A DNA stretch of 17,089 bases from CAYVZZ01 sp964456185 (GCA_964456185.1 CAYVZZ010000048.1:1-17089), one strand, 5' to 3'. Counted from the first letter of the stretch, positions 1 through 6,831 are shown. Made by a program: numbers and translations. Notes: a model not told the origin generated them from the sequence alone.

Positions 1-752
1 AATAGAAACAACGGAACCGCCGCAAACGCACCGTAAATCAGCTCATAGGACGGTGACAACTTAATAAACTGCACAAAAGCCCCTTTTGCCAGCTCGAACA
101 AAATGGCTGCTACAACGCCGCCAATAAGCCCTTTGCGAATCGGCACATGGCAGTTAGGCACGATGATGTACAACAGGGTCAGTAAAATAGTAGAAAAAAT
201 GACCGGCACAATGACCAGCAAAATATGGGTGATGCCCAAATAATTGACGGTGTCCTTGAGAATTGACGTCGACGCCACATAGGAGCTGGCACCCAACCCG
301 ATGCTTAAGCATAGCGGCCCCAAGGTAAGCACCGCCCAATACATCAGCAGGCTAGTCATGCCCTTACGCGGCACTTTAACCTTCCAAATGTGGTTCATGG
401 TGCCTTCGATTGTGCGCAACATCAGAATAGATGTAATCACCAAGAAGAGAATGCCGATACCGGTTAAATGGGCGGCTTGCTCGGCAAAGCCTTGAATGTA
501 GCTCTGCACCTGAGTGCCGGCCGACGGCAGAAGAAAGCCAAACAGCCAACTTTGTATAGCCTGCCCCTCCCCCTGCATTTGCGGTAGCGCATGTAAAATG
601 GTGAAGGTCACCGTCACGATGGGGACAATGGCAAAAAGCGTTGTGTAAGTGAGCGCCGCCGCAGTCTCACGACAACCATCGCGCTTGTACTCCTGCCAAA
701 TTAACTGGCAAAAATCCTTAATAAGGCCCAAGCTAGTCATCCAGCGCTGCAT
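1..752 (-). CDS. yihY: YihY/BrkB-family inner membrane protein, 3'-truncated by window edge
   Basis: I translated this gene by hand from the complementary strand. It is open from an ATG at 752 to the left edge (250 codons, no stop), so its C-terminus is missing. The N-terminus has the YihY/UPF0761 pattern: a short cytoplasmic start with LIWQEYKRDGCRETAAALTY, then a hydrophobic helix (about residues 37-55), and further membrane segments near 95-112, 133-152, 170-195 and 205-220. The motif ALTYTTLFAIVP and the later LIYGAFAAVPLFL are typical of the family. Members are polytopic inner membrane proteins once wrongly named ribonuclease BN; their function is not settled. An AAAGGA ribosome site lies about 10 bases before the ATG. 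The gene diverges from the arsC cluster, an order I recall from Pseudomonas (PA0951 beside PA0950-PA0949). Confidence 0.88.
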   Translation of the reverse strand, partial: MQRWMTSLGLIKDFCQLIWQEYKRDGCRETAAALTYTTLFAIVPIVTVTFTILHALPQMQGEGQAIQSWLFGFLLPSAGTQVQSYIQGFAEQAAHLTGIGILFLVITSILMLRTIEGTMNHIWKVKVPRKGMTSLLMYWAVLTLGPLCLSIGLGASSYVASTSILKDTVNYLGITHILLVIVPVIFSTILLTLLYIIVPNCHVPIRKGLIGGVVAAILFELAKGAFVQFIKLSPSYELIYGAFAAVPLFL

Positions 753-786
753 GATGCATCCATCCTTTTATATGCTATTCAGGTGT

Positions 787-797
787 ATTGTTACAAT
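787..797. repeat. short palindrome ATTGTTACAAT in the yihY/arsC divergent intergenic region
   Basis: ATTGT-T-ACAAT is a perfect 5-1-5 inverted repeat, 35 bases from the yihY start and 142 bases before arsC. It sits in a 186-base divergent control region where an operator is plausible, but arms this short can arise by chance. I found no convincing -35/-10 pair for either gene here. Confidence 0.25.
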
Positions 798-938
798 GAG
801 CAGACTATTGCGTTTTTCGGTATATTTTGAAACACTCGCACGCGATCTCGGCAGCCATTTAAAACAGCCGTCCGCATTGCGCATCTTATTGTCTGTAAAC
901 CATTGTTCCAGTTTTCCATACTCTACAGGACTTGTCAC

Positions 939-1289
939 ATGAGCAAGATTACGCTTTATCACAACCCGCGCTGCTCCAAATCTCGCCAAGCGCTCAAACT
1001 GCTCGAAGAAAAAGGTGCCGAATTAGAGGTAGTGCGCTATTTGGATACCCCACTTAGCGCGGCCCAATTGACGCAATTAATCGAGCAGCTGGGTCTGGAC
1101 AATTATCACGACCTGCTACGCACCCAGGAAAGCGCGTATAAAGAAGGCAACATCGACGAGAACAGCCCTAAGGCGGCTATCCTCAATGCCTTGGTGCAAT
1201 GCCCCAAGCTGATGAAGCGCCCCATTGCCGTTAAAGACGGTAAAGCGATTATTGGCCGTCCACCCGAGCAGGTACTCGACCTTGTCTGA
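939..1289 (+). CDS. arsC: ArsC/YfgD-family glutaredoxin-dependent reductase
   Basis: This is a 116-residue thioredoxin-fold protein of the ArsC family, closest in my memory to E. coli YfgD (119 aa). The catalytic cysteine is Cys12 in YHNPRCSKSRQ, and the conserved C-terminal block runs from PKLMKRPI to IGRPPEQVLDL. Classical ArsC enzymes reduce arsenate to arsenite using glutaredoxin. The YfgD branch is generally not tied to arsenic operons and its substrate is uncertain; no arsR, arsB or acr3 gene lies nearby, so a housekeeping redox role is more likely than arsenic resistance. I chose the ATG at 939 because ACAGGA lies 8 bases upstream and the protein then begins exactly where family members do. 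The gene overlaps wrbA by 8 bases and heads a four-gene plus-strand cluster. Confidence 0.93.
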   Translation: MSKITLYHNPRCSKSRQALKLLEEKGAELEVVRYLDTPLSAAQLTQLIEQLGLDNYHDLLRTQESAYKEGNIDENSPKAAILNALVQCPKLMKRPIAVKDGKAIIGRPPEQVLDLV

Positions 1290-1881
1290 ACCCTATGTAC
1301 TGGTGCTGTTTTACAGCCGAACCGGTGCCGTTGAGCGGCTGGCGCGGGAAGTGGCGCGCGGTGTCGAGAAACAAGGCATCGAAGCACGCATAAGAACCGT
1401 GTCGCCGGTATCGCCTAGTTACGACGATTCGGCGTCGAGCATTCCCGATAGCGGTGCACCCTTTTGCACAAAAGAGGATTTAGCCCAGTGTGCCGGCCTT
1501 GCCATGGGTTCTCCCACCCGCTTTGGCAACATGGCCGCCCCTCTTAAATATTTCATTGATCAAAGCAGTGACATTTGGATGCAAGGGGCGCTCGTCGATA
1601 AACCGGCTGGTTTGTTTACCGCCTCCAGCAGCCAGCACGGCGGGCAGGAGTCGACTCTACTCAGCATGATGCTACCGCTTTTGCACCACGGCATGTTAAT
1701 CACCGGCATCCCCTATACCAACGACCGTTTGATGATGACGGCCAAGGGCGGCACACCCTATGGCGCCAGCCATGTCGCGGGCATGGGCAATGACGCCCTG
1801 CTGGATGAAGACGAAACGCAACTGGCTCGTGCATTAGGCGAGCGGCTTGGCAAATTGGCCAAGCAACTGGAGCCCAAGTGA
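1282..1881 (+). CDS. wrbA: WrbA-like NAD(P)H:quinone oxidoreductase (flavodoxin fold)
   Basis: The product is an FMN-binding flavodoxin-fold protein predicted to reduce quinones by two electrons with NAD(P)H. Recognisable parts are the phosphate-binding loop LVLFYSRTGAVERLA near the N-terminus, the GSPTRFGNMAAPLKYFID segment, SSQHGGQE, LLPLLHHGMLITGIPY and GGTPYGASH. I place the start at TTG 1282, inside the end of arsC. That gives 199 residues (WrbA is about 198), begins at the conserved PYVLVLFYS strand, and has an AGG ribosome site 9 bases upstream. The only in-frame ATG upstream, at 1225, would add 19 residues unlike the family and overlap arsC by 65 bases. The TGA stop overlaps the GTG start of the next gene. 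The TTG start and overlaps suggest translational coupling through the cluster. Confidence 0.92.
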   Translation: MSEPYVLVLFYSRTGAVERLAREVARGVEKQGIEARIRTVSPVSPSYDDSASSIPDSGAPFCTKEDLAQCAGLAMGSPTRFGNMAAPLKYFIDQSSDIWMQGALVDKPAGLFTASSSQHGGQESTLLSMMLPLLHHGMLITGIPYTNDRLMMTAKGGTPYGASHVAGMGNDALLDEDETQLARALGERLGKLAKQLEPK

Positions 1882-2240
1882 AAAAATCATTATACCCCTA
1901 TGTCCTAGTAACCTATGTGCTGCTGCTAGTCAGTGCCATAGGCGGACTTTGGTGGACAGCACCGGATGAAGCCGGTGTGGCCGCAAGCCTGATCATGACG
2001 GCGGTCTTTTATTCACCACTTCTGCTGTTGTCGATCGGCTTATTGCTGCGCGACATACGCGTGATGACGTGGTTTTGCTTTCTGCTGCTGTTTTATTTTT
2101 GTGGCTATGTCACGCAGGTAATGGATCCTTCTATTCGCTGGCTGGCCGTGGCGCGTGTCATCCTGACCAGCTTGCTGTTCACCCTCTGTATGCTCTATAT
2201 TCGACAACTCAATCAATCAAAGAACACCGAACAGGAATAA
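1878..2240 (+). CDS. DUF2069 family small membrane protein
   Basis: This is a 120-residue integral membrane protein with four predicted hydrophobic helices (about residues 7-27, 36-57, 62-82 and 90-110) and a polar C-terminal tail. The pattern, including LLFYFCGYVTQVMDPSIRW before the last helix and a terminal LYIRQL, fits DUF2069, a family usually found just after wrbA in gammaproteobacteria. Its function is unknown. The GTG start at 1878 overlaps the wrbA stop (GTGA), so it is probably translated by coupling. It is followed 4 bases later by the acyl-CoA-binding protein gene. The family call rests on topology, length and neighbourhood and is less certain than its neighbours' calls. Confidence 0.8.
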   Translation: MKKSLYPYVLVTYVLLLVSAIGGLWWTAPDEAGVAASLIMTAVFYSPLLLLSIGLLLRDIRVMTWFCFLLLFYFCGYVTQVMDPSIRWLAVARVILTSLLFTLCMLYIRQLNQSKNTEQE

Positions 2241-2244
2241 CACC

Positions 2245-2502
2245 ATGAGTGATGCTTTCGAGCAGGCACAAGCCGACGTTAAGACACTGACCAAACGCCC
2301 TTCCAATGATGACTTGCTGTATCTTTATGCGCACTTCAAACAAGCGACCAGTGGCGATGTCAGTGGTAAGCGCCCCGGCATGCTGGATGTGGCCGGTCGC
2401 GCCAAGTTTGATGCTTGGAAGAAGTTGAAAGGGACAGACGCTGATTCTGCCAAAGAAAAATATGTTGAGAAAGTCACTGCATTACTGCAATCACACAAGT
2501 GA
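2245..2502 (+). CDS. acyl-CoA-binding protein (ACBP)
   Basis: This 85-residue protein is a complete four-helix acyl-CoA-binding protein, which binds medium- to long-chain acyl-CoA esters in the cytoplasm and buffers or delivers them. The signature around YLYAHFKQATSGDV, then KRPGMLDVAGRAKFDAW and the C-terminal YVEKV, is unmistakable. Compared with bovine ACBP the ligand residues Tyr28, Lys32, Lys54 and Tyr73 fall at the same numbers, while position 31 is Phe instead of Tyr. AGGAA lies about 8 bases before the ATG, across the end of the DUF2069 gene, so the two are co-transcribed. ACBP is common in eukaryotes but patchy in bacteria. The hairpin at 2510-2531 follows. Confidence 0.95.
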   Translation: MSDAFEQAQADVKTLTKRPSNDDLLYLYAHFKQATSGDVSGKRPGMLDVAGRAKFDAWKKLKGTDADSAKEKYVEKVTALLQSHK

Positions 2503-2509
2503 TCTCGCC

Positions 2510-2531
2510 CTCCCCGGCTCTGGCCGGGGAG
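2510..2531. terminator. GC-rich hairpin between convergent genes
   Basis: A perfect 9-bp stem (CTCCCCGGC paired with GCCGGGGAG) with a TCTG loop lies 8 bases after the acyl-CoA-binding protein stop and 2 bases beyond the lipoprotein stop on the other strand. Its position suggests it ends transcription from both sides. Neither flank has a T-run, so it is a weaker intrinsic terminator than the other two in the window. Confidence 0.6.
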
Positions 2532-2533
2532 AA

Positions 2534-3343
2534 TTAATGGCCTAAAAACACAATCCCCGTAGCCGTGCTGTTATTGCTGTTCGATAATGACAAATACAGT
2601 CGATTATTATAAATCACAGCGATGCCATTGTGACTTGCTGTCTCGTCGCTAAAACAGTCACCCGTTACAAACGAAGCCAAATAAACATGGTCGAGATCGG
2701 TGGGTTTTAAAACGCCATTATTGAGCGAACAACTGCTCGTGCTTGTGGTTGTTAAAGTGCCACTTGCAGCATTTAATCCGGTTAGTTCCACCTTCACAGG
2801 CGTCTTTATGGAAGCGGTTTCATCAATCAGCTGGCCACTAAAGCTGAGCTGATCACTCAATGCACTCGATAGATCGAGCGGGTTGAACTGGAACGTAAGT
2901 GCATTTTCCGCCAGGCCAACCAAAGTGCCTGATAGACCACTACTTGAGTAGTGTCCACTCAGGCTGGATGCGTTATTTACATCGGCCGCTGCCAAATCGA
3001 AATTGGCTACAGAGTTGCTGCTGATGGTGCCGCTATCAAAGCTACCCGAAGAACCTAAGAAGCCTGTTAAGAAGCCGTCCAATTTTGTGCTAGCAGCCAG
3101 TGACACATTCTTCGCCGTGTAAAACCAAAAGAATGCATTCGGTGAATCATGCAAGTTGACCGCCAAATATTGTCTTGTTCCTGCCCCACCCTTAAACACA
3201 CCAGCGGGCAGAATCGACGGTTCTTGTGACGAATTGTTATCGTCTAGCCCCAAATCAGTGGAGCCTCCACTGTTACAAGCTGTCAGCCCGCCAGTTAAGG
3301 CAAATAATGCAATAAACAACAATGTTTTCATGCCAGTGTTCAT
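2534..3343 (-). CDS. putative lipoprotein of unknown function
   Basis: The 269-residue product starts with a type II signal sequence: MNTGMKTLLF, a hydrophobic stretch, then the lipobox LTAC with lipidated Cys23, followed by Asn, Ser and Gly. Asn at +2 does not match the Asp inner-membrane retention signal, so outer-membrane sorting is likely by the E. coli rule. The mature part is rich in Ser, Gly, Asn and Thr with alternating hydrophobic residues (for example LDGFLTGFLGSSGSF and LSGHYSSSGLSGTLVG), which suggests a beta-rich domain. Cys205 and Cys230 could form a disulfide. I do not recognise the family. The start could be Met1 or Met5; the signal peptide is the same. It lies 30 bases beyond the pnt terminator, so it needs its own promoter overlapping that hairpin, and it converges on the arsC-wrbA cluster. 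Confidence 0.8.
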   Translation of the reverse strand: MNTGMKTLLFIALFALTGGLTACNSGGSTDLGLDDNNSSQEPSILPAGVFKGGAGTRQYLAVNLHDSPNAFFWFYTAKNVSLAASTKLDGFLTGFLGSSGSFDSGTISSNSVANFDLAAADVNNASSLSGHYSSSGLSGTLVGLAENALTFQFNPLDLSSALSDQLSFSGQLIDETASIKTPVKVELTGLNAASGTLTTTSTSSCSLNNGVLKPTDLDHVYLASFVTGDCFSDETASHNGIAVIYNNRLYLSLSNSNNSTATGIVFLGH

Positions 3344-3373
3344 GGGTTCATCTCATTCTTGATCATGCGTCAT

Positions 3374-3411
3374 AAAAAAAGCTCTGTACATTAACTGTAC
3401 AGAGCCTTTTT
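3374..3411. terminator. intrinsic terminator of the pnt operon
   Basis: A perfect 10-bp stem (GCTCTGTACA paired with TGTACAGAGC) with a 5-base TTAAC loop sits at 3381-3405. On the minus strand it is followed by seven T's (complement of A7 at 3374-3380), a classic intrinsic terminator 27 bases after the pntB stop. The plus strand also has five T's (3407-3411), so it could work both ways. Confidence 0.9.
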
Positions 3412-3431
3412 GGGTTTTGCTAGCTCGGCGA

Positions 3432-4913
3432 TTAGCTTTCAGCTACTGCCTTCGCCATGCTTTCCGTTACCTTCTTGCCATCGCCAAAGATCATCATGGT
3501 CTTGTCGAGGTAGAAGAGGCTGTTATCCAGCCCGGCGTAGCCCGGCTTCATGGAACGCTTAACAACCAGCACGGTGCGCGCTTTTTGCACTTCCAGAATC
3601 GGCATACCGTAAATCGGTGATTCCGGATCGTCTTTAGCGGCCGGGTTGGTCACGTCGTTGGCACCCAACACCAAGGCAACGTCTGTTTGGGCGAAATCAT
3701 TATTGATTTCTTCCATTTCAAACACGTCTTCATAGGGTACGTCAGCTTCTGCCAACAATACGTTCATGTGACCCGGCATACGACCGGCAACCGGGTGAAT
3801 TGCATAGCGCACTTTCACGCCATGTTCTTTCAGCTCACCCGCCAACTCTTTAATGGCGTTTTGCGCACGGGCTTGTGCCAAGCCATAACCGGGCACAATG
3901 ATGACCGAGTCGGCATTGGCCAGCAGGAAGCTGGCGTCTTCCGGCGAACCCGACTTGTAGGTCTTTTCGACGCCATCATCTTCTGCACCACCGGCAGCCG
4001 CGGTACCGAAGCCACCAAACAGGACGTTCAACAACGAGCGGTTCATGGCCTTACACATGATGTAAGACAAGATACCACCAGACGAACCGACCAGCGAACC
4101 GGCGATAATCAGCATGGAATTGTCCAGCGTGAAGCCGATGCCTGCTGCCGCCCACCCAGAGAGTGAGTTAAGCAGTGAGATCACGACTGGCATGTCGCCG
4201 CCACCGATAGGGGCAATCCAGAAGTAACCGAAAACCAGTGCAATCGCAGTCATGGTGTAGAAGTAAGTAATATCGTGTGTTTCGCCGATAAAATACGCCA
4301 CACCAAAGCCCACCATGGCCACAAACAAGATCAGCTGTAATGGCTTAACCCAGAAGCCTTTAAGCGGCTTGGATGCCATCTTGCCAGAGAGCTTGCCCCA
4401 AGCCACAACAGATGCGGTAAAGGTAATCGCACCCACGAAGCAACCAACAAACAACTCAAAGCGGTGAATGCCGTTCATGCCTTGATGTGTCAACTCGTTA
4501 AAGGCAACCGATGTCACCGGATTAATGGCAGCGGCAATCGCAATCAATACGGCCGACATACCTACCAGTGAGTGCATCAAGGCGATGATTTCCGGCATCT
4601 GCGTCATGGCAACGGTTTTAGCTTTCCAGATGCCCACTACAGCACCCAAAATCATGGCACCGATAATCAGCAGGTAGGCAGGCTTGACATCAGATGCGAC
4701 CACCCCCCAACCCGCGTTTTGCCACTCGGTACCCAATGAGGCCACCACAAAGAAGGTGGTCACAATGGCCAGGGTCATGGCGACCATACCAAAGTAGTTA
4801 CCACGCACGGCGGTAGTCGGTGATGACAGACCACGCAAGGTCAAGATAAACAGGATGGCACCTACAAGGTAAGCCCAATCCTGGTACTGCGCTATTTGAT
4901 TAACAAAATCCAT
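3432..4913 (-). CDS. pntB: NAD(P) transhydrogenase subunit beta
   Basis: PntB carries part of the membrane proton channel (domain II) and the NADP(H)-binding domain III of the proton-translocating transhydrogenase. The 493-residue product has hydrophobic helices through about residue 300, with the channel histidine in ALMHSLVG (His114) and the aspartate in GGGDMPVV (Asp240). Domain III follows, with GYGLAQARAQ (342-351), HPVAGRMPGHMNVLLAEAD (373-391), GANDVTNPAA (418-427) and KRSMKPGYAGLDN (452-464). It is about 30 residues longer than E. coli PntB (462), through extra N-terminal residues and a longer loop near 55-80 (AGWGVVASDVKP). The ATG has the strong site AAGAGGAG about 11 bases upstream, overlapping the pntAB stop. 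It is the last gene of the operon. Confidence 0.97.
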   Translation of the reverse strand: MDFVNQIAQYQDWAYLVGAILFILTLRGLSSPTTAVRGNYFGMVAMTLAIVTTFFVVASLGTEWQNAGWGVVASDVKPAYLLIIGAMILGAVVGIWKAKTVAMTQMPEIIALMHSLVGMSAVLIAIAAAINPVTSVAFNELTHQGMNGIHRFELFVGCFVGAITFTASVVAWGKLSGKMASKPLKGFWVKPLQLILFVAMVGFGVAYFIGETHDITYFYTMTAIALVFGYFWIAPIGGGDMPVVISLLNSLSGWAAAGIGFTLDNSMLIIAGSLVGSSGGILSYIMCKAMNRSLLNVLFGGFGTAAAGGAEDDGVEKTYKSGSPEDASFLLANADSVIIVPGYGLAQARAQNAIKELAGELKEHGVKVRYAIHPVAGRMPGHMNVLLAEADVPYEDVFEMEEINNDFAQTDVALVLGANDVTNPAAKDDPESPIYGMPILEVQKARTVLVVKRSMKPGYAGLDNSLFYLDKTMMIFGDGKKVTESMAKAVAES

Positions 4914-4928
4914 TAGTCAGGGCTCCTC

Positions 4929-5219
4929 TTACTTCTTTTTCTTGAACATATCTAACATGCGATCGGTCACGGCAAAGCCACCGAAGATGTTGATACTGGC
5001 AAGAAAAACGGCCACCGCACCCAACCAGGTGCCTACAGTGAGCTCACCATTAAAGGTGATGGCTTGCAGCATGGCGCCGACGACAATAATACTGGACAAG
5101 GCATTGGTTACCGCCATCAAGGGGGTATGCAACGCGGGAGTCACACTCCAAACAACGTAGTACCCGACAAAAATGGCTAACACGAAAATCGTGAAAATGC
5201 CGACGAATTCTCCACCCAT
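4929..5219 (-). CDS. pntAB: NAD(P) transhydrogenase subunit alpha, part 2 (membrane domain)
   Basis: This 96-residue protein is the membrane portion that in E. coli is fused to the C-terminus of PntA. It has three to four hydrophobic helices, beginning GIFTIFVLAIFVGYYVVW, then the conserved TPALHTPLMAVTNALSSIIVVGA and FGGFAVTDRMLDMFKKKK at the C-terminus. It pairs with PntB to form the proton channel. It lies 13 bases after pntAA and 15 bases before pntB, with GAGGGAGA before its ATG. The split PntAA/PntAB/PntB arrangement is known from Rhodospirillum rubrum and many proteobacteria, so the small size is normal and not a truncation. Confidence 0.96.
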   Translation of the reverse strand: MGGEFVGIFTIFVLAIFVGYYVVWSVTPALHTPLMAVTNALSSIIVVGAMLQAITFNGELTVGTWLGAVAVFLASINIFGGFAVTDRMLDMFKKKK

Positions 5220-5232
5220 AATAGTCTCCCTC

Positions 5233-6363
5233 TTAGGCCGGTTTCTCGTAGTTGATCGTGCCGTTATCGACGATTAGGGTGGGTTTCACCATTTCGTCTT
5301 CACGATCCAACGTCAATGTATTGCTTTCCTCATCGTGTTGCGGCTTGAGGAAATTAAACAGATTGCGCGAGAAGAGCGCAGAGGCTTCTGTGGCTACCGT
5401 GGCGGGAATATTGCCAATACCCACGAGGGTGACGCCATTATCTGTTACCACATTTTGATCGACTTCAGAGCCTTCGACGTTACCACCGGTACTTACCGCC
5501 ATGTCTACTAGCACAGACCCTGCGCTCATCTTGTCAATTGTGCTCTGTCTGATCAGAACCGGTGCTTTACGGCCCGGAATTTGTGCCGTCGTAATGACGA
5601 TATCGGCTTTACTCACTGCCTTATCGACCACTTCGGCCTGATCTTTCATGTACTGCTCGCTAGGCCGCCAAGCGTAACCGCCTGTACCTTCGGCTTTAGC
5701 TTTTTCTTCGTCGCTCATGGGCACTTCAAGCCACTTGCCGCCAAGTGATTCGACCTGTTCTTTAACCACCGGGCGCAAATCGGACGCCTGCACGATGGCA
5801 CCCAAGCGCTTCGCCGTGGCGATGGCTTGCAGACCGGCCACACCAACACCCAACACAACGACACGAGCCGGCTTAATAGTGCCGGCTGCCGTCATCATCA
5901 TGGGGAACATGCCGGAGTATTCGTTGGCCGCAACCAATACCGCCTTATAGCCTGCCAAGCTGGCTTGAGACGATTTGATATCGGAACTCTGTGCGCGTGT
6001 AATCCGCGGGATTAGCTCCATTGCCACACAAGTCAACTTGCGAGACGCATAATCCTGCAAGAATTCGTTTTGGTGAGGAGCAAAGCTCGCCAGCACGATA
6101 GCGCCTTCTTTATAGTTGGCCACTTCGTCGCCTGTGGGCGCTTCGATCTTTAGCACGATGTCAGCTTGCTTTACGGTTGCTGCGGTATCGGCCAATGTTG
6201 CACCGGCTGCTTCATAATCCGCATCAGGATAGCTGGCTTGTTTGCCGGCGTCTTTTTCCACTACAACGGTATGACCGAGACCGATGAACTTCTTCACGGT
6301 TTCCGGTGTTGCAGCGACGCGAGTTTCGCCGGCCCCGATTTCTTTGGGGACACCAATTTGCAT
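5233..6363 (-). CDS. pntAA: NAD(P) transhydrogenase subunit alpha, part 1 (NAD-binding)
   Basis: PntAA is the soluble NAD(H)-binding domain I. The 376-residue product begins MQIGVPKEIGAGETRVAATP, typical of the alanine dehydrogenase/PNT family, and carries PRITRAQSSDIKSSQASLAG (119-138) and the Rossmann glycine loop GVGVAGLQA (172-180) with the adenosine-ribose acidic residue in ASDLRPV. Hydride passes from NADH here to NADP+ on PntB, driven by the proton gradient. The reading frame is open up to 6405, but ATG 6363 is preferred: AGAGG lies 6 bases upstream and family members start here. It is the first gene of the operon; the upstream region holds a candidate promoter and two inverted repeats described separately. 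Confidence 0.97.
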   Translation of the reverse strand: MQIGVPKEIGAGETRVAATPETVKKFIGLGHTVVVEKDAGKQASYPDADYEAAGATLADTAATVKQADIVLKIEAPTGDEVANYKEGAIVLASFAPHQNEFLQDYASRKLTCVAMELIPRITRAQSSDIKSSQASLAGYKAVLVAANEYSGMFPMMMTAAGTIKPARVVVLGVGVAGLQAIATAKRLGAIVQASDLRPVVKEQVESLGGKWLEVPMSDEEKAKAEGTGGYAWRPSEQYMKDQAEVVDKAVSKADIVITTAQIPGRKAPVLIRQSTIDKMSAGSVLVDMAVSTGGNVEGSEVDQNVVTDNGVTLVGIGNIPATVATEASALFSRNLFNFLKPQHDEESNTLTLDREDEMVKPTLIVDNGTINYEKPA

Positions 6364-6401
6364 AGAGAACCTCTTGTTCCGGTTTGTTTTACTACCACTT
6401 C

Positions 6402-6426
6402 GCACTGTTGTGGTGCAGTTGCACCA
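6402..6426. promoter_or_regulatory. GCAC/GTGC inverted-repeat cluster upstream of pntAA
   Basis: TGGTGCA-GT-TGCACCA (6411-6426) is a perfect 7-bp inverted repeat. Overlapping it, GCAC at 6402-6405 and GTGC at 6413-6416 are separated by 7 bases, the spacing of NtrC (GlnG) sites as I recall them. Another GCACC follows at 6431. The elements lie 38-63 bases upstream of the pntAA ATG, probably in its leader RNA or just after the transcription start. They could be an operator or an RNA hairpin. I see no sigma-54 promoter (GG-N10-GC) here, so the NtrC reading is weak. Confidence 0.35.
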
Positions 6427-6455
6427 TTTCGCACCAGACAGGCTTGCGGGGCGCT

Positions 6456-6488
6456 GATTTGACCTTCAACCGAGACGTATGTCAAATC
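6456..6488 (-). promoter_or_regulatory. candidate pntAA promoter framed by a perfect inverted repeat
   Basis: Reading the minus strand, TTGACA (6485-6480) is a perfect -35 box. After a 17-base spacer comes TCAAAT (6462-6457), a 4/6 match to the -10 box. Start of transcription would be near 6450, about 87 bases before the pntAA ATG. The same segment is a perfect 8-bp inverted repeat, GATTTGAC (6456-6463) and GTCAAATC (6481-6488), whose arms cover the -10 and -35 boxes. That is what a repressor operator would look like, but the weak -10 leaves doubt. Confidence 0.45.
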
Positions 6489-6738
6489 AAAAACCTGCCC
6501 TTTTAACGGTCAAGGTGCTGTTTTATGCGGGATTTGTCTTACCCGACTATCACGCTATTATGACGCATTGTGGTCACGCAGCCTTATAAATTACTTGAAT
6601 TTCAGCCATTTAACCAACGCATATTTATATAGCTATTCGTGATATAGATGATTATTGATATATCCCCTGTCGATCACGCCAATAATTTAAGAGCGGTACA
6701 AAATATAACCTAACTGGAGATTGTCAGACAAAATTAAC

Positions 6739-6831
6739 CTATCTATCCGCTTCTGCTCGCTTATACACAGGGGCTAATTCGGTCGATTCTGACTGGCTAT
6801 AGCGATAGCCGGCCAAATCAAAGGCTGTCAT
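6739..6831 (-). pseudogene. yaaA: readable C-terminal remnant of yaaA beyond an in-frame amber stop
   Basis: After the TAG at 6834-6832 the same frame stays open for 30 codons to a second TAG at 6741-6739. The encoded peptide starts MTAFDLAGYRYSQSES and ends LAPVYKRAEADR. It lines up with the E. coli YaaA C-terminus as I remember it (LTGFNSEGYFFDED, then ELVFKR): the Thr, the Phe, Gly-Tyr and the final aromatic-Lys-Arg coincide. The first TAG sits where E. coli has Gln, so one C-to-T change of CAG would explain it. With readthrough the protein would be 260 residues against 258 in E. coli. This tail is either lost, restored by readthrough, or the stop is a sequencing error. Confidence 0.85.

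Larger units (their letters stand above)
6364..6738. other. 375-base intergenic region upstream of pntAA
   Basis: This stretch lies between the last readable codon of the yaaA remnant and the pntAA start. Its pntAA-proximal part (6400-6490) holds a promoter-like pair and nested inverted repeats, listed separately. The remainder (about 6490-6738) is AT-rich, for example around 6615-6665, with no open frame resembling a protein, no terminator-like hairpin with a T-run and no tRNA. A small RNA cannot be excluded by eye. Confidence 0.6.

Noticed and set aside
649..942. 97-residue plus-strand frame across the yihY start and the intergenic region
   Set aside because: It overlaps the yihY coding sequence on the opposite strand, and its composition is not protein-like.
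939..1289. arsenic resistance island
   Set aside because: Only one ArsC-fold gene of the YfgD branch is present; no arsR, pump or arsenite permease is nearby.
3687..4166. 159-residue open frame on the plus strand inside pntB
   Set aside because: It is antisense to a strongly conserved gene, its translation looks like no family, and it has no ribosome site; an echo of GC-biased pntB codons.
6411..6450. sigma-54 promoter upstream of pntAA
   Set aside because: GG and GC elements occur but not at the required 10-base spacing, and a sigma-70-like pair fits better upstream.
6294..6485. 63-residue minus-strand frame before pntAA as a leader peptide
   Set aside because: It runs into the pntAA coding region out of frame, has no clear ribosome site, and lacks codon runs suggesting attenuation.
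6795..6810. GGCTAT-AGCG-ATAGCC hairpin as a yaaA terminator
   Set aside because: The stem is only 6 bp, has no T-run, and lies inside the readable C-terminal remnant of yaaA.
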